Below are positions 35,337 through 43,938 of a DNA stretch of 64,000 nucleotides, one piece after another (within the stretch, counting starts at the first letter, position 1; every line of letters starts with the position of its first letter). The stretch is from assembly GCA_001045525.1 (NCBI GenBank), contig LDWW01000007.1:1-64000 (forward strand), in the 5' to 3' direction. The notes under the pieces were generated by a model. That model did no database searches. It was given only the letters and a program-made list of their open reading frames with translations, and was not told the origin of the DNA. Both the position numbers and the translations under genes were made by a program. Source of the DNA: Chitinispirillum alkaliphilum. Lineage in GTDB: Bacteria; Fibrobacterota; Chitinivibrionia; Chitinivibrionales; Chitinispirillaceae.

Positions 35337-36065
35337 GTGAAATCGTCAAATCCGGCATTAACAGCAAAAGCATTCGAAAATTACACTCTCGAATCAGCTC
35401 AACAGGATGTCATGACACTGAGCGGCACAATCAACAAAACCGGGATCTTGTTTGCTCTTGCAGTTTCTGCAGCAACCATTTCATGGAGAAATCCCCAAAT
35501 TTCCATGCTTTTGATCCTGATTGGTTTTTTGGGCGGATTCGCAATGGCTATAATTACCAGTCTGAAAAAAAACTGGTCACCAGTAACTACCCCCATATAT
35601 GCCCTGCTCCAGGGTGCTGCACTGGGGGGAATCTCGCTGATCTTTGAACAAATGTTTGATGGTATTGTGATGAATGCGCTTTTGCTGACCTTTGGTGTCA
35701 TGCTGATAATGCTTACCGCCTATAAAACGGGAGTGATAAATCCAACCGAGAAGTTCAAAGCGGGCGTAGTAAGTGCAACCGGTGCTATAGCCCTTGCCTA
35801 TCTGGCATCGATGGCTTTACGGTTATTTGGTGTTCAAACAAGCTTTTTTTCCGGTAATTCAATGATGTCTATAGCTATAAGTGGTGTTATAGTGGTTGTA
35901 GCAGCCCTTAATCTTGTGCTGGATTTCGATTTTATCGAAAACGCTTCAGGTAAAGGACTTCCAAAGCATATGGAGTGGTATGCAGCATTTGGACTAATGG
36001 TGACTCTTATCTGGCTCTATCTTGAGATTCTCAGATTGCTTGCTAAACTGAACAGCAGAAGGTAA
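35337..36065 (+). CDS. Bax inhibitor-1/YccA family membrane protein
   Basis: 242 residues starting at GTG with GGGGAGG upstream. Seven hydrophobic segments. The YccA-type extension and conserved DFDFIENA near residue 200, followed by PKHMEWYAAFGLMVTLIWLY, identify the family. Bacterial members are pH-sensitive Ca2+ leak channels or modulators of FtsH; which applies here is unknown. Confidence 0.9.
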   Translation: MKSSNPALTAKAFENYTLESAQQDVMTLSGTINKTGILFALAVSAATISWRNPQISMLLILIGFLGGFAMAIITSLKKNWSPVTTPIYALLQGAALGGISLIFEQMFDGIVMNALLLTFGVMLIMLTAYKTGVINPTEKFKAGVVSATGAIALAYLASMALRLFGVQTSFFSGNSMMSIAISGVIVVVAALNLVLDFDFIENASGKGLPKHMEWYAAFGLMVTLIWLYLEILRLLAKLNSRR

Positions 36066-36084
36066 TCCCGGCATTAAAGCCTGT

Positions 36085-36534
36085 TCAGTTAATTTTCTCT
36101 ATTTCCCTGAAAACCCTGCGGCTCATAAAAAGCTCTGCATACTGTTTAAGAATGGGGATGTCTGCAGGAGCCCATTCCAGGGCTGCAGCCTGTAGGGGAG
36201 TTACCCAGAAGATCTCCTCATGTTCATGAGGAATGGGGACCCCTTCAGATATACCGCAGATGTAGGGTATTAAAAAAATGGTAAAGGTGGGGTAGTGATG
36301 ACAGTAAGGTTCAAGCCTTGACCCCACCTTAACTTTTATTCCAAGCTCCTCTTCCAGTTCTCTTTCCAGTGCCTTGATTTCCTGCTCTTTTTCATCAATT
36401 TTTCCTCCCGGAAATTCCCACAACCCACACTGATCCTGACAGATTCCCCTTTTAGCAGCCAGAACACGGCCACGCTTGTCAAGAATAAGGGCACACACTA
36501 CCGGAATCGGTTTGCTGCTTTGACCGGTGCTCAC
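36085..36534 (-). CDS. mutT: NUDIX hydrolase, MutT type
   Basis: 149 residues. Starts at a GTG overlapping the stop of the upstream nuclease gene (GTGA). NUDIX box GGKIDEKEQEIKALERELEE (about 43-62) followed by ELGI. The N-terminus (VCALILDKRGRVLAAKR) and LWEFPGG are MutT-like, so it probably hydrolyses 8-oxo-dGTP to cleanse the nucleotide pool. Confidence 0.85.
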   Translation of the reverse strand: MSTGQSSKPIPVVCALILDKRGRVLAAKRGICQDQCGLWEFPGGKIDEKEQEIKALERELEEELGIKVKVGSRLEPYCHHYPTFTIFLIPYICGISEGVPIPHEHEEIFWVTPLQAAALEWAPADIPILKQYAELFMSRRVFREIEKIN

Positions 36535-37949
36535 GATGCCTTTGCACCCTTTCCGAAGGTAAACACCTGTCCAATGTTTGGATAGTGCACGTTCTCGTAA
36601 CCCTTTGATCTCAGACCATCTATCAGGGGGATGGCCTGCTCTGGCTCACCGTGGAAAAGAAAAATGTCTTTGAGCCTGTCGGGTGAGTTTATCGACACGT
36701 AGTCGAGAAGTTCTCTCCTGTCTGCATGCGCACTGAATGTATCAAGCATTTTTACTTTACACCTTACCCTGTGCTCTTCGCCAAATATTCTTACCACCTC
36801 CTCACCATCCATTATCTTCCTGGCTAGAGTGTCTTTTGCTGCATATCCCACAAACAGCACCAGATTTCTTGGGTTGTGGATATTATTTCTGAGGTGATGA
36901 AGAACCCTTCCCCCTTCGGCCATTCCCGAAGCTGAGATAATTATGTGGGGAAAGGACATCCCGTTAAGTTTTTTTGATTCCTCGGCATCCCGGACATAAG
37001 TAAGTCTGCGATATCCGAAGGGATCCTCTTTGTCTGTCAGGAATATCCTTTTTGTTTCTCTATCAAGGTAATTGAGATAGGATCTGAATACCTCTGTTGC
37101 ATGACAGGCCAGAGGACTGTCCACATAAACCGGAATATCGGGGATGCGGTTTTGGTTGAACAGTTTGTGAAGCACATACACCAGCTGCTGTGTTCTGCCT
37201 ACTGCAAACGAGGGGATAATCATTTTGCCGCCATTTGCAGCGGTTTCCCTGACCATGGTGGCGAGCTCCTCCTCCACATCATCAATAGCTCCATGGTGAC
37301 GATTACCATAGGTACACTCCATAATAAGAATATCGAGATCCCGCAGAACATTGGGATCATTCGTAAGCATCATGCCCGGCCTTCCGATATCCCCTGTGAA
37401 ACCGATTCTGTAGCTCTTGTTGTCTTCTGTGATTTCAAGGTGTATCCCTGCTGAGCCAAGTATATGACCCGCATCCCTGAACATTGCATCTACTCCCGGA
37501 GCGATGGAAAATGACTTATTAAACTCGATACCTACAAACATATCCAAGGCCGCCTCAACATCACGGATAGAATATAGCGCAACCATTTCCGGCTGATGCT
37601 GGCGGCGACGGATTTTGTTTACCCACTCGATATCTTTCTCCTGGAGGTAGGCGGAATCCCTTAACATTATTTTGCACAGTTCCACTGTTGCGGGAGTGGC
37701 GTAAATAGAGCCTCTGAACCCCTGTTTCACGAGATTGGGGATATTACCGCTGTGATCTATGTGAGCATGACTTAGAATCAGAACATCGACTTCCGATGGG
37801 TTGAAAAGGAAGTTGTGGTTTTTTTCGTAAGTCTCATGGCGTCTGCCCTGAAACATTCCACACTCCAGAAGAATCTTCTTCCCGTTGACAGAAAATAGCA
37901 CCTGTGATCCGGTTACCGTCTGAGCTGCCCCGCAGAATTGAATTTGCAT
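36531..37949 (-). CDS. Beta-CASP metallo-beta-lactamase nuclease (YSH1-like)
   Basis: 472 residues. Metal motif HAHIDH at 61-66, DAGHILGSAGIHLEI, GFTGDIGR and the beta-CASP blocks IIPSFAVGRTQQLVY, ISASGMAEGGRVLHHL and DTFSAHADR. Similar to CPSF73-like RNases of bacteria and archaea, thus a probable RNA 5'-processing or exonuclease enzyme. No KH domain. Co-transcribed with the NUDIX gene. Confidence 0.9.
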   Translation of the reverse strand: MQIQFCGAAQTVTGSQVLFSVNGKKILLECGMFQGRRHETYEKNHNFLFNPSEVDVLILSHAHIDHSGNIPNLVKQGFRGSIYATPATVELCKIMLRDSAYLQEKDIEWVNKIRRRQHQPEMVALYSIRDVEAALDMFVGIEFNKSFSIAPGVDAMFRDAGHILGSAGIHLEITEDNKSYRIGFTGDIGRPGMMLTNDPNVLRDLDILIMECTYGNRHHGAIDDVEEELATMVRETAANGGKMIIPSFAVGRTQQLVYVLHKLFNQNRIPDIPVYVDSPLACHATEVFRSYLNYLDRETKRIFLTDKEDPFGYRRLTYVRDAEESKKLNGMSFPHIIISASGMAEGGRVLHHLRNNIHNPRNLVLFVGYAAKDTLARKIMDGEEVVRIFGEEHRVRCKVKMLDTFSAHADRRELLDYVSINSPDRLKDIFLFHGEPEQAIPLIDGLRSKGYENVHYPNIGQVFTFGKGAKAS

Positions 37950-38043
37950 AATTTCCGACCTTTCTTATACGTTACCACCGGGTGGGATAGCGGAAATAGT
38001 ACCTCTACTATAATTGTATTACCTTTTCATGAAAACTACAACC

Positions 38044-38077
38044 AAAAAAGGCTCCTGATCTTTCAGGAGCCTTTTTT
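38044..38077. terminator. Bidirectional Rho-independent terminator
   Basis: Perfect 15-bp stem, AAAAAAGGCTCCTGA (38044-38058) with 38063-38077, four-base loop, T-run on either strand. Ends transcription of the exported-protein gene before the nuclease operon. Confidence 0.9.
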
Positions 38078-38110
38078 CCGTAACCAAATATGTATAGAGA
38101 AGAAGCGATT

Positions 38111-38695
38111 TTACTCCAGAGGTTCTTTCATTGCACGGTTTATTCCTTCACGGCTGAAAGATATCGAATGTACAAAAACCTCTTCTGCGGTGTTGGTGAG
38201 GATCTCCTCTCCGTAGTACTCTCTCAGCTTGAATTTTCTCAGTATGAAACGATTGGGTTCCAGAAGAGTACCTTCTGCGTTAAGCATGAATTTCCCTTTC
38301 TCACCACTGTGAAGAGTCACTTTGGAGCCGAAATCATAGATATAATCGATACTGTCCAGAGTGATCCTTTTTTCCCCGTTTTCATTCACTATCATCATAT
38401 GAGGATAGCAGTCGACTCTTCCCAATCTCGAATAACCGCTTCCAGCAACATAGCCGCTTGACATGATCTGAACATCCATACTGGTCTTAACTGTCACCTC
38501 ACCTTCCCCGGGAAATCTTCGGTCGAGATCCACTTCATGAAATCCCAGGTAAAGTGTCCAGAACCGTGCCTCTCCTGTGGTATTTTCAACTGTACCATAC
38601 CACATTTTTCTCTCGATTATGGAACGTGCAGGAGTTGAAACTGCTGCTAAAACCAAAAAAGTTAAAACCGATGCCAAAAATGCTTTCCTGTTCAT
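38111..38695 (-). CDS. Uncharacterised exported protein
   Basis: 194 residues. Signal peptide with cleavage near ARS (residues 22-25). The remainder is soluble and beta-rich (WYGTVENTTGEARFWTLYLG). No family recognised. It is a single-gene unit: terminator 34 nt after the stop and a 160-nt gap to the kinase gene upstream. Confidence 0.7.
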   Translation of the reverse strand: MNRKAFLASVLTFLVLAAVSTPARSIIERKMWYGTVENTTGEARFWTLYLGFHEVDLDRRFPGEGEVTVKTSMDVQIMSSGYVAGSGYSRLGRVDCYPHMMIVNENGEKRITLDSIDYIYDFGSKVTLHSGEKGKFMLNAEGTLLEPNRFILRKFKLREYYGEEILTNTAEEVFVHSISFSREGINRAMKEPLE

Positions 38696-38856
38696 CTCTC
38701 CTCCTAAATCTTATAACACTTTTGTTTCTCAATGACTCTACCTCTTGCAGTTTCCCTGCAACACCCGTTATACCTTAATAATACTGTGGTTTTTTCTACT
38801 TTGCTGAAAGTTTTGCACAATACAGTGTCTTTTCCCTGAAGCAGCCTTTTCTGTAT

Positions 38857-41157
38857 TTACTCTTCAAAATTCTTCTCCCTTTCCCCTGCGTCCTCCTCTT
38901 CTTTCTCTTTAATGAGCGCGGGGAAATACAGTTGGATCGATGTTCCACTGCCCGGCTCTGAGTCTATGGTGATCTGTCCCCCATGATTGCGAATGGTGGA
39001 ATATGCCATTGTAAGCCCCAGCCCTACATTGTTCTCCCTGGTGGTAAAATATGGATCAAATATTCTGGTCAAGATATCAGAGGGGATTCCCGGTCCGTTA
39101 TCACTTATGATTACCTTTACCCAGGGGGGGCCAGCAGTTCCCTGAAGGAGCGGGTTAGTTTCATCGTTATAATTAGAGGCGGAAATTGTCACCGTCCCTC
39201 CCAGGGGCATAGCCTGATCGGCATTCAGTATTATATTGTTTAACACCTGATCGATCTGTCCTCTGTCTACCTCAACTTCATACAGATCATCATCGATCTG
39301 GAGATTATACTCAGAATCGAGGCCATTCATATAATATCCAACAGAATTCTCGATTAGCTCTTTAAGTGAGGTGATTTCTCTTTCTGGCATTCCACTCCTG
39401 GCAAACGTTAAGAGCTGATTGATAAGACCCGAGGCATTGAAGGCCGCCTTCTCAGCAGCAGTTATCAGCTGGCTTGTTTCAGAAGAGATATCGAGCCCGA
39501 TCTTGGCCATGAAAAGATTGGTGATTATACCCGACAAAAGAGTACTGAACTCATTTGCAATACCACTTGCCAGTATGCTCAGAGATTCCAGTTTTCGTGA
39601 TTTGAATAACTCCTCTTCTATTTTTTTCCTGTCTGTTATATCACTGAAAACTATCACACTGCCATAGTATTCACCCGTTGGGTCGTTTATGGGAGAACTG
39701 GTTTCAGAGATCGTTTTGACCATACCAGCCTGTTTGGAATGAATTTCATACGACTTGAAGATGAAATCTGTAGAATCTGATTTGTTTTCAGGATAATGCC
39801 TGACCCTCTCTCCTTTTGTGATCTCATACACCTCATACACTTCCCGCAGATGCCTTCCGCACGCCTCAGAGATCTCAACCCCGGTCATTTCTGCCGCTGC
39901 ATCGTTAAAAAGCATAATCATTCCATCTTTATCGGTCGCTATAACCCCATCTCTTATCGAGCGAAGCGTGACAGAGAGTTTATCCTGTTCAGCTTTAAGA
40001 TGACGCTCAGCCCGAATCCGTTCATGATTTTCAAGCCTTAACTTACTGTTAACTTCGGTCAGTTCTGCGGTACGCTCCTCTACTTTCTGTTCAAGCTCCT
40101 CCCTTGCACTCTGAAGAGAAATGTTGGCACTTTCAATCTCTGTAATGTCTCTTATCACAAAGGCACAGCCGCGTGGTTTACCCCTATTATCGAGCAATAC
40201 AGACCAGGACACAAGTGCCGGAAACAGTTTGCCGTCCGATTTCTTTAACCTGGTCTTCATCTCCACACAGCTTTTGTGGCCATGATTCTCAATTGAGTCG
40301 ATATCATGAAGGAAATCAAGCACAGCTGAGCCATGTTTTCCCAAAAGATCTGCTTTGCACATTTCCACCATCGACATAAGCATAGGGTTAATGATCTCAA
40401 TTTTCATGCGTTTGTTTAAAACCATGACTCCCTCGGACATAGTTTCAATCACTGCTGAGGCAACCAGGCCGGGGCTGATGGAGAAAAGCTTTTCGCTGTT
40501 GACTGCATGCCCGATTATCACAGCCATCACTGCAAATGAGATGTTTATAAGCTCAGGTATTCTGATTGAAAAAAGCGGTATCAGCAGCTCACTAAAAAAT
40601 CCCAGAATAAAGGGGATTGATACGGCTATAAGCACATACCCGACACGTCTCTTTTCTTCAGGGACCTTTTGAGACCGATAATAGATTGTAAGCATTACAA
40701 TTACAAGAATGCTTACCGCAGCTCCAAGAAAAGTGATAATATCTATGACAACATTATCAGCACGCGCATAGGTCCATCCCCAATAGCTTGCTACGAGAAC
40801 AGGAGTGTGGAAAAACTGCTTTGCCAAAATGATTAACAGTGCGGGGAAATAAACTAACCAGCCCAGTAATTTTGGTTTTCGGGACAGAGAGTTTTTAGTG
40901 TAAGCGAGTGTAAAATGAAGAAGCAATGCGATCGAAAGGGGCCACACGACTCTGAATGAATAGTAAAAATATGCTCTTTCAATGCTTTCTGACTGCCTGA
41001 GCAGAAATTCGATAAACGACCAGTAGGCAAAGGAAATGCACAGCAAAGAGAATATCCGGTTAAGTTTTTCTTTGCTGTTTCTGTGGAACACCAAGCATGC
41101 CACAGCGGTACACAAAACAGAGGAGAATAAAGACAATAAAGCAAAAACGCTTACCAT
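38857..41157 (-). CDS. Multi-PAS sensor kinase with Asn in place of the phosphoacceptor His
   Basis: 766 residues. Residues 1-215 hold about seven membrane helices (7TM histidine-kinase sensor type). Then PAS (about 240-350), coiled coil (355-400), PAS (about 400-520) and an HATPase domain (about 630-750). N box NNIILNADQAM, G1 DNGPGIP, F FDPYFTT and G2 GLGLTMAYS are intact. The H box, normally LAxGIAHDFNNLL, reads LASGIANEFSTLL: residue 535 is Asn (codon at 39555-39553). So ATP binding looks normal but autophosphorylation at the usual site is not possible. No response regulator is adjacent. It may be a pseudokinase partner of another kinase. Confidence 0.88.
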   Translation of the reverse strand: MVSVFALLSLFSSVLCTAVACLVFHRNSKEKLNRIFSLLCISFAYWSFIEFLLRQSESIERAYFYYSFRVVWPLSIALLLHFTLAYTKNSLSRKPKLLGWLVYFPALLIILAKQFFHTPVLVASYWGWTYARADNVVIDIITFLGAAVSILVIVMLTIYYRSQKVPEEKRRVGYVLIAVSIPFILGFFSELLIPLFSIRIPELINISFAVMAVIIGHAVNSEKLFSISPGLVASAVIETMSEGVMVLNKRMKIEIINPMLMSMVEMCKADLLGKHGSAVLDFLHDIDSIENHGHKSCVEMKTRLKKSDGKLFPALVSWSVLLDNRGKPRGCAFVIRDITEIESANISLQSAREELEQKVEERTAELTEVNSKLRLENHERIRAERHLKAEQDKLSVTLRSIRDGVIATDKDGMIMLFNDAAAEMTGVEISEACGRHLREVYEVYEITKGERVRHYPENKSDSTDFIFKSYEIHSKQAGMVKTISETSSPINDPTGEYYGSVIVFSDITDRKKIEEELFKSRKLESLSILASGIANEFSTLLSGIITNLFMAKIGLDISSETSQLITAAEKAAFNASGLINQLLTFARSGMPEREITSLKELIENSVGYYMNGLDSEYNLQIDDDLYEVEVDRGQIDQVLNNIILNADQAMPLGGTVTISASNYNDETNPLLQGTAGPPWVKVIISDNGPGIPSDILTRIFDPYFTTRENNVGLGLTMAYSTIRNHGGQITIDSEPGSGTSIQLYFPALIKEKEEEDAGEREKNFEE

Positions 41158-41439
41158 TTTCGAAGCATATACCTTTACATTTTAAGTGAATTGATGACGG
41201 TAGAAACAGCGGACGGCAATCGGCGGCTGTTTAAATTCATTTAAGAATACCATTCATTCCATTGTTTTTTCAATCTCTTTTCAATTCCGGAGATATTTTT
41301 CCCTCAAACCGATTACCGCAGAAAGGATAATGTAACAAATAAATTTCTGTTTTAATCGAAGACTTTACCTGAGTGACTTGCCAAAGTTATATTTCCGAGA
41401 TATTTTTTATCTCAGATATAAACAATTTCAGGAAAAAAG

Positions 41440-42174
41440 ATGGATCTCTCCAAAGCACTGATAATTATCCCAACATACAATGAGCGGGAAAATATCGCTC
41501 TTCTGATTCCGGAAATAAAGAAGATTGTCCCTGACGCTCACATTTTGGTTGTCGACGATTCTTCACCGGACAAGACTTCCGATTGTGTGAAAGAGCTCTC
41601 AAAAGCTATCCCCGGGGTTCATATTCTCGACAGACCGCGCAAAGAAGGTTTGGGCAAAGCATATATAAGCGGTTTTAAATGGGCTCTTGAGAGAGATTAT
41701 GAACTTATCTTTGAGATGGATGCAGATTTTTCCCACAACCCTCAGTACCTGCCCAGCTTCATAGAAAGCGCCAAAGAAAATGATCTTATCATCGGCTCCA
41801 GGTATATCTGCGGGGTGAATGTTGTCAATTGGCCCATGAACCGTCTTTTACTCAGCTATTTTGCCAACCTTTTTGCCAGAAAACTTACAGGCATACCGGT
41901 AAAAGACTGCACCGGCGGTTTTAAATGTTTCAGACGAAAAGTTCTTGAATCCCTGAATCTGGATTCCATTGCTTCGTCCGGGTACTCCTTCCAGATCGAA
42001 TTGAACTTTTTTGCCTGGAAAAAAGGATTTAAACTTAAAGAGATTCCTATTATTTTCGCAGACCGCCAGCGCGGAGTTTCGAAAATGTCGACTAAAATTA
42101 TAAGAGAAGCCCTGTTTCTTACATGGAAACTCCGTCTTTCATCACGTTTTAAAACCGGAAAAAAAGCTAATTGA
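41440..42174 (+). CDS. Polyprenol monophosphomannose synthase-type glycosyltransferase (GT2)
   Basis: 244 residues. GT-A fold: IIIPTYNERENI, VVDDSSPDKT, and the metal-binding FEMDADFSHNP (DxD). The C-terminal block DCTGGFKCFRR and ADRQRGVSKMS are standard for DPM1-like synthases. No membrane helices, so it is the short soluble form. It would load a sugar from a nucleotide donor onto polyprenyl phosphate for envelope glycans. The next glycosyltransferase gene starts 1 nt later. Confidence 0.88.
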   Translation: MDLSKALIIIPTYNERENIALLIPEIKKIVPDAHILVVDDSSPDKTSDCVKELSKAIPGVHILDRPRKEGLGKAYISGFKWALERDYELIFEMDADFSHNPQYLPSFIESAKENDLIIGSRYICGVNVVNWPMNRLLLSYFANLFARKLTGIPVKDCTGGFKCFRRKVLESLNLDSIASSGYSFQIELNFFAWKKGFKLKEIPIIFADRQRGVSKMSTKIIREALFLTWKLRLSSRFKTGKKAN

Positions 42175-42175
42175 T

Positions 42176-43798
42176 ATGACAGATCAGTTTAAACCTACTA
42201 TCTCTGTAATCATTGTTAATTATAAGGTTCCCGAAAGTCTTTGCGAAGCACTCAAATCACTTCGGGAAACTCAGCTTTACGATCAATGCGAAATAATTGT
42301 CGTTGATAATGCCTCTAAAGACAACTCCCGGTCTCTTATTACCGAAACATTTCCCGAAGTACAGTGGATTCAGCTTAAAAACAATATCGGGTTTGGGAAA
42401 GCCTGCAATGCAGGAGCGCGTCAGGCCAGGGGAGAATTTCTCCTGCTGCTTAACCCCGATACAATGGTTTCGAAAAACATCCTTGTCAGATGTATTGATT
42501 TCATACGCAAAAAACCCAATGTCGGCATGATCGGACCCAAAATCCTCAATCCCGACGGATCTCTTCAGGCAAGCTGCAGAAGATCCTTTCCTACTCCTTC
42601 GGCGGCATTGTTTTATTTCAGCGGACTGAGCAGACTTTTTCCCAAAAGCAGAAGACTGGGGCAGTACAATCTCACCTATATGAATGATAATGAGTCAGCG
42701 GAAGTTGATGCCATTTCCGGCTCTTTTATGTTTATGCCACTTTCTGTATTCCGGGAGGTGGAAGGGTTTGATGAACGATTTTTCATGTATGGTGAAGATA
42801 TTGATCTTTGCTGGCGCATAAGAAAAAAAGGGTACACTATCTGGTACCATCCCGATATCCAAATCATCCACACAAAAGGGAAAAGTTCCACCAAAAGAAT
42901 TATCAGATCCCGTATCGCATTCTATGAAGCCATGATTATCTTCACCAAGAAATACCGGGCACATCACGAAGGATTTTTTCCTAAATGGTTTATCTTTTTC
43001 GGTATCGTTTTGCAGGCTTCATTCAATATTGGCGCAATCCTTCTTAAAACTGCAACTGCAGCCATAACTGATACAATCCTCGCAAACAGCGCTCTATTTG
43101 CAGTAATCACAGCAACAAGCATGATTAATAATGAGCCATCCCCTTATATAGGGGATTCACTGCTAAAACTGGTTGTCGCTCACCTTATGCTGACAAGCTG
43201 TTTTATATTCTCATTTCTGTACAATGGTATCTATTCACGGAAACACTACACTCCGAAAAACGGACTGCTCTCTGGAGTCCTGGCCTCCGCTCTTTTTCTC
43301 TCCCTGGTTTTTGGGGCACGGATAAATGTCATTCCTTATCAGAGATATGGTATCACGCTGCTTTTTACCTCTTTGCTTATGGTGGGATGGAGAGAGACTC
43401 TTCCCAGGTTTCTTAGCCGGCTTAAAAGAATGATTTTCACTCCGTCCAAGATAATTATTATCGGGGATGGACCAGTGACATCAAAACTAATCACAAATTT
43501 CGAGCAAAAAAAAGAGTACACAATACTTGGTATCGTACACGATCTCCATGAAAAGAATGACGCCTCGGTCGATGGATATCCGATTCTTGGATCGGTTCAC
43601 AATCTAAAGAGCATTTTGGAACAACACAACATAGACACCATAATTGTTGCCACCCAACACCCCTGGTATTCACACATCATAGAAAATATCGCGGGAACAA
43701 ACAGGAGAAATTTCGACATTCGCTGGGTACCCCAACATATCTTCCCACAGAATGGTGAAAACATTCCCCAGACAATCCCCCTGTACAGTTTTTCCTGA
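42176..43798 (+). CDS. GT2 glycosyltransferase fused to a membrane/nucleotide-binding module
   Basis: 540 residues. Residues 1-275 are a rhamnosyltransferase-like GT2 domain (VIIVNYKVPESL, LLNPDTMVS as the DxD equivalent, FFMYGEDIDLCWR). Then four hydrophobic segments (about 285-400) and a Rossmann-like part (IIIIGDGPVTSKLI to the end) resembling the N-terminal half of WbaP/WcaJ-type initiating phosphotransferases. The catalytic phosphotransferase domain that normally follows is absent. Probably acts in O-antigen or capsule assembly. Confidence 0.78.
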   Translation: MTDQFKPTISVIIVNYKVPESLCEALKSLRETQLYDQCEIIVVDNASKDNSRSLITETFPEVQWIQLKNNIGFGKACNAGARQARGEFLLLLNPDTMVSKNILVRCIDFIRKKPNVGMIGPKILNPDGSLQASCRRSFPTPSAALFYFSGLSRLFPKSRRLGQYNLTYMNDNESAEVDAISGSFMFMPLSVFREVEGFDERFFMYGEDIDLCWRIRKKGYTIWYHPDIQIIHTKGKSSTKRIIRSRIAFYEAMIIFTKKYRAHHEGFFPKWFIFFGIVLQASFNIGAILLKTATAAITDTILANSALFAVITATSMINNEPSPYIGDSLLKLVVAHLMLTSCFIFSFLYNGIYSRKHYTPKNGLLSGVLASALFLSLVFGARINVIPYQRYGITLLFTSLLMVGWRETLPRFLSRLKRMIFTPSKIIIIGDGPVTSKLITNFEQKKEYTILGIVHDLHEKNDASVDGYPILGSVHNLKSILEQHNIDTIIVATQHPWYSHIIENIAGTNRRNFDIRWVPQHIFPQNGENIPQTIPLYSFS

Positions 43799-43938
43799 TC
43801 AAAACAAAGAGCAAAGAAAAAGTGAAGGAACTGTGGCAGAAAACATTTTCCGATTCTATTTTCTTTGTGCCAAATATGCAGAACATAACCTAAAAACAAT
43901 ACGCTTCAACCTACATATCCCAAGGAGATCTTTTCAGA

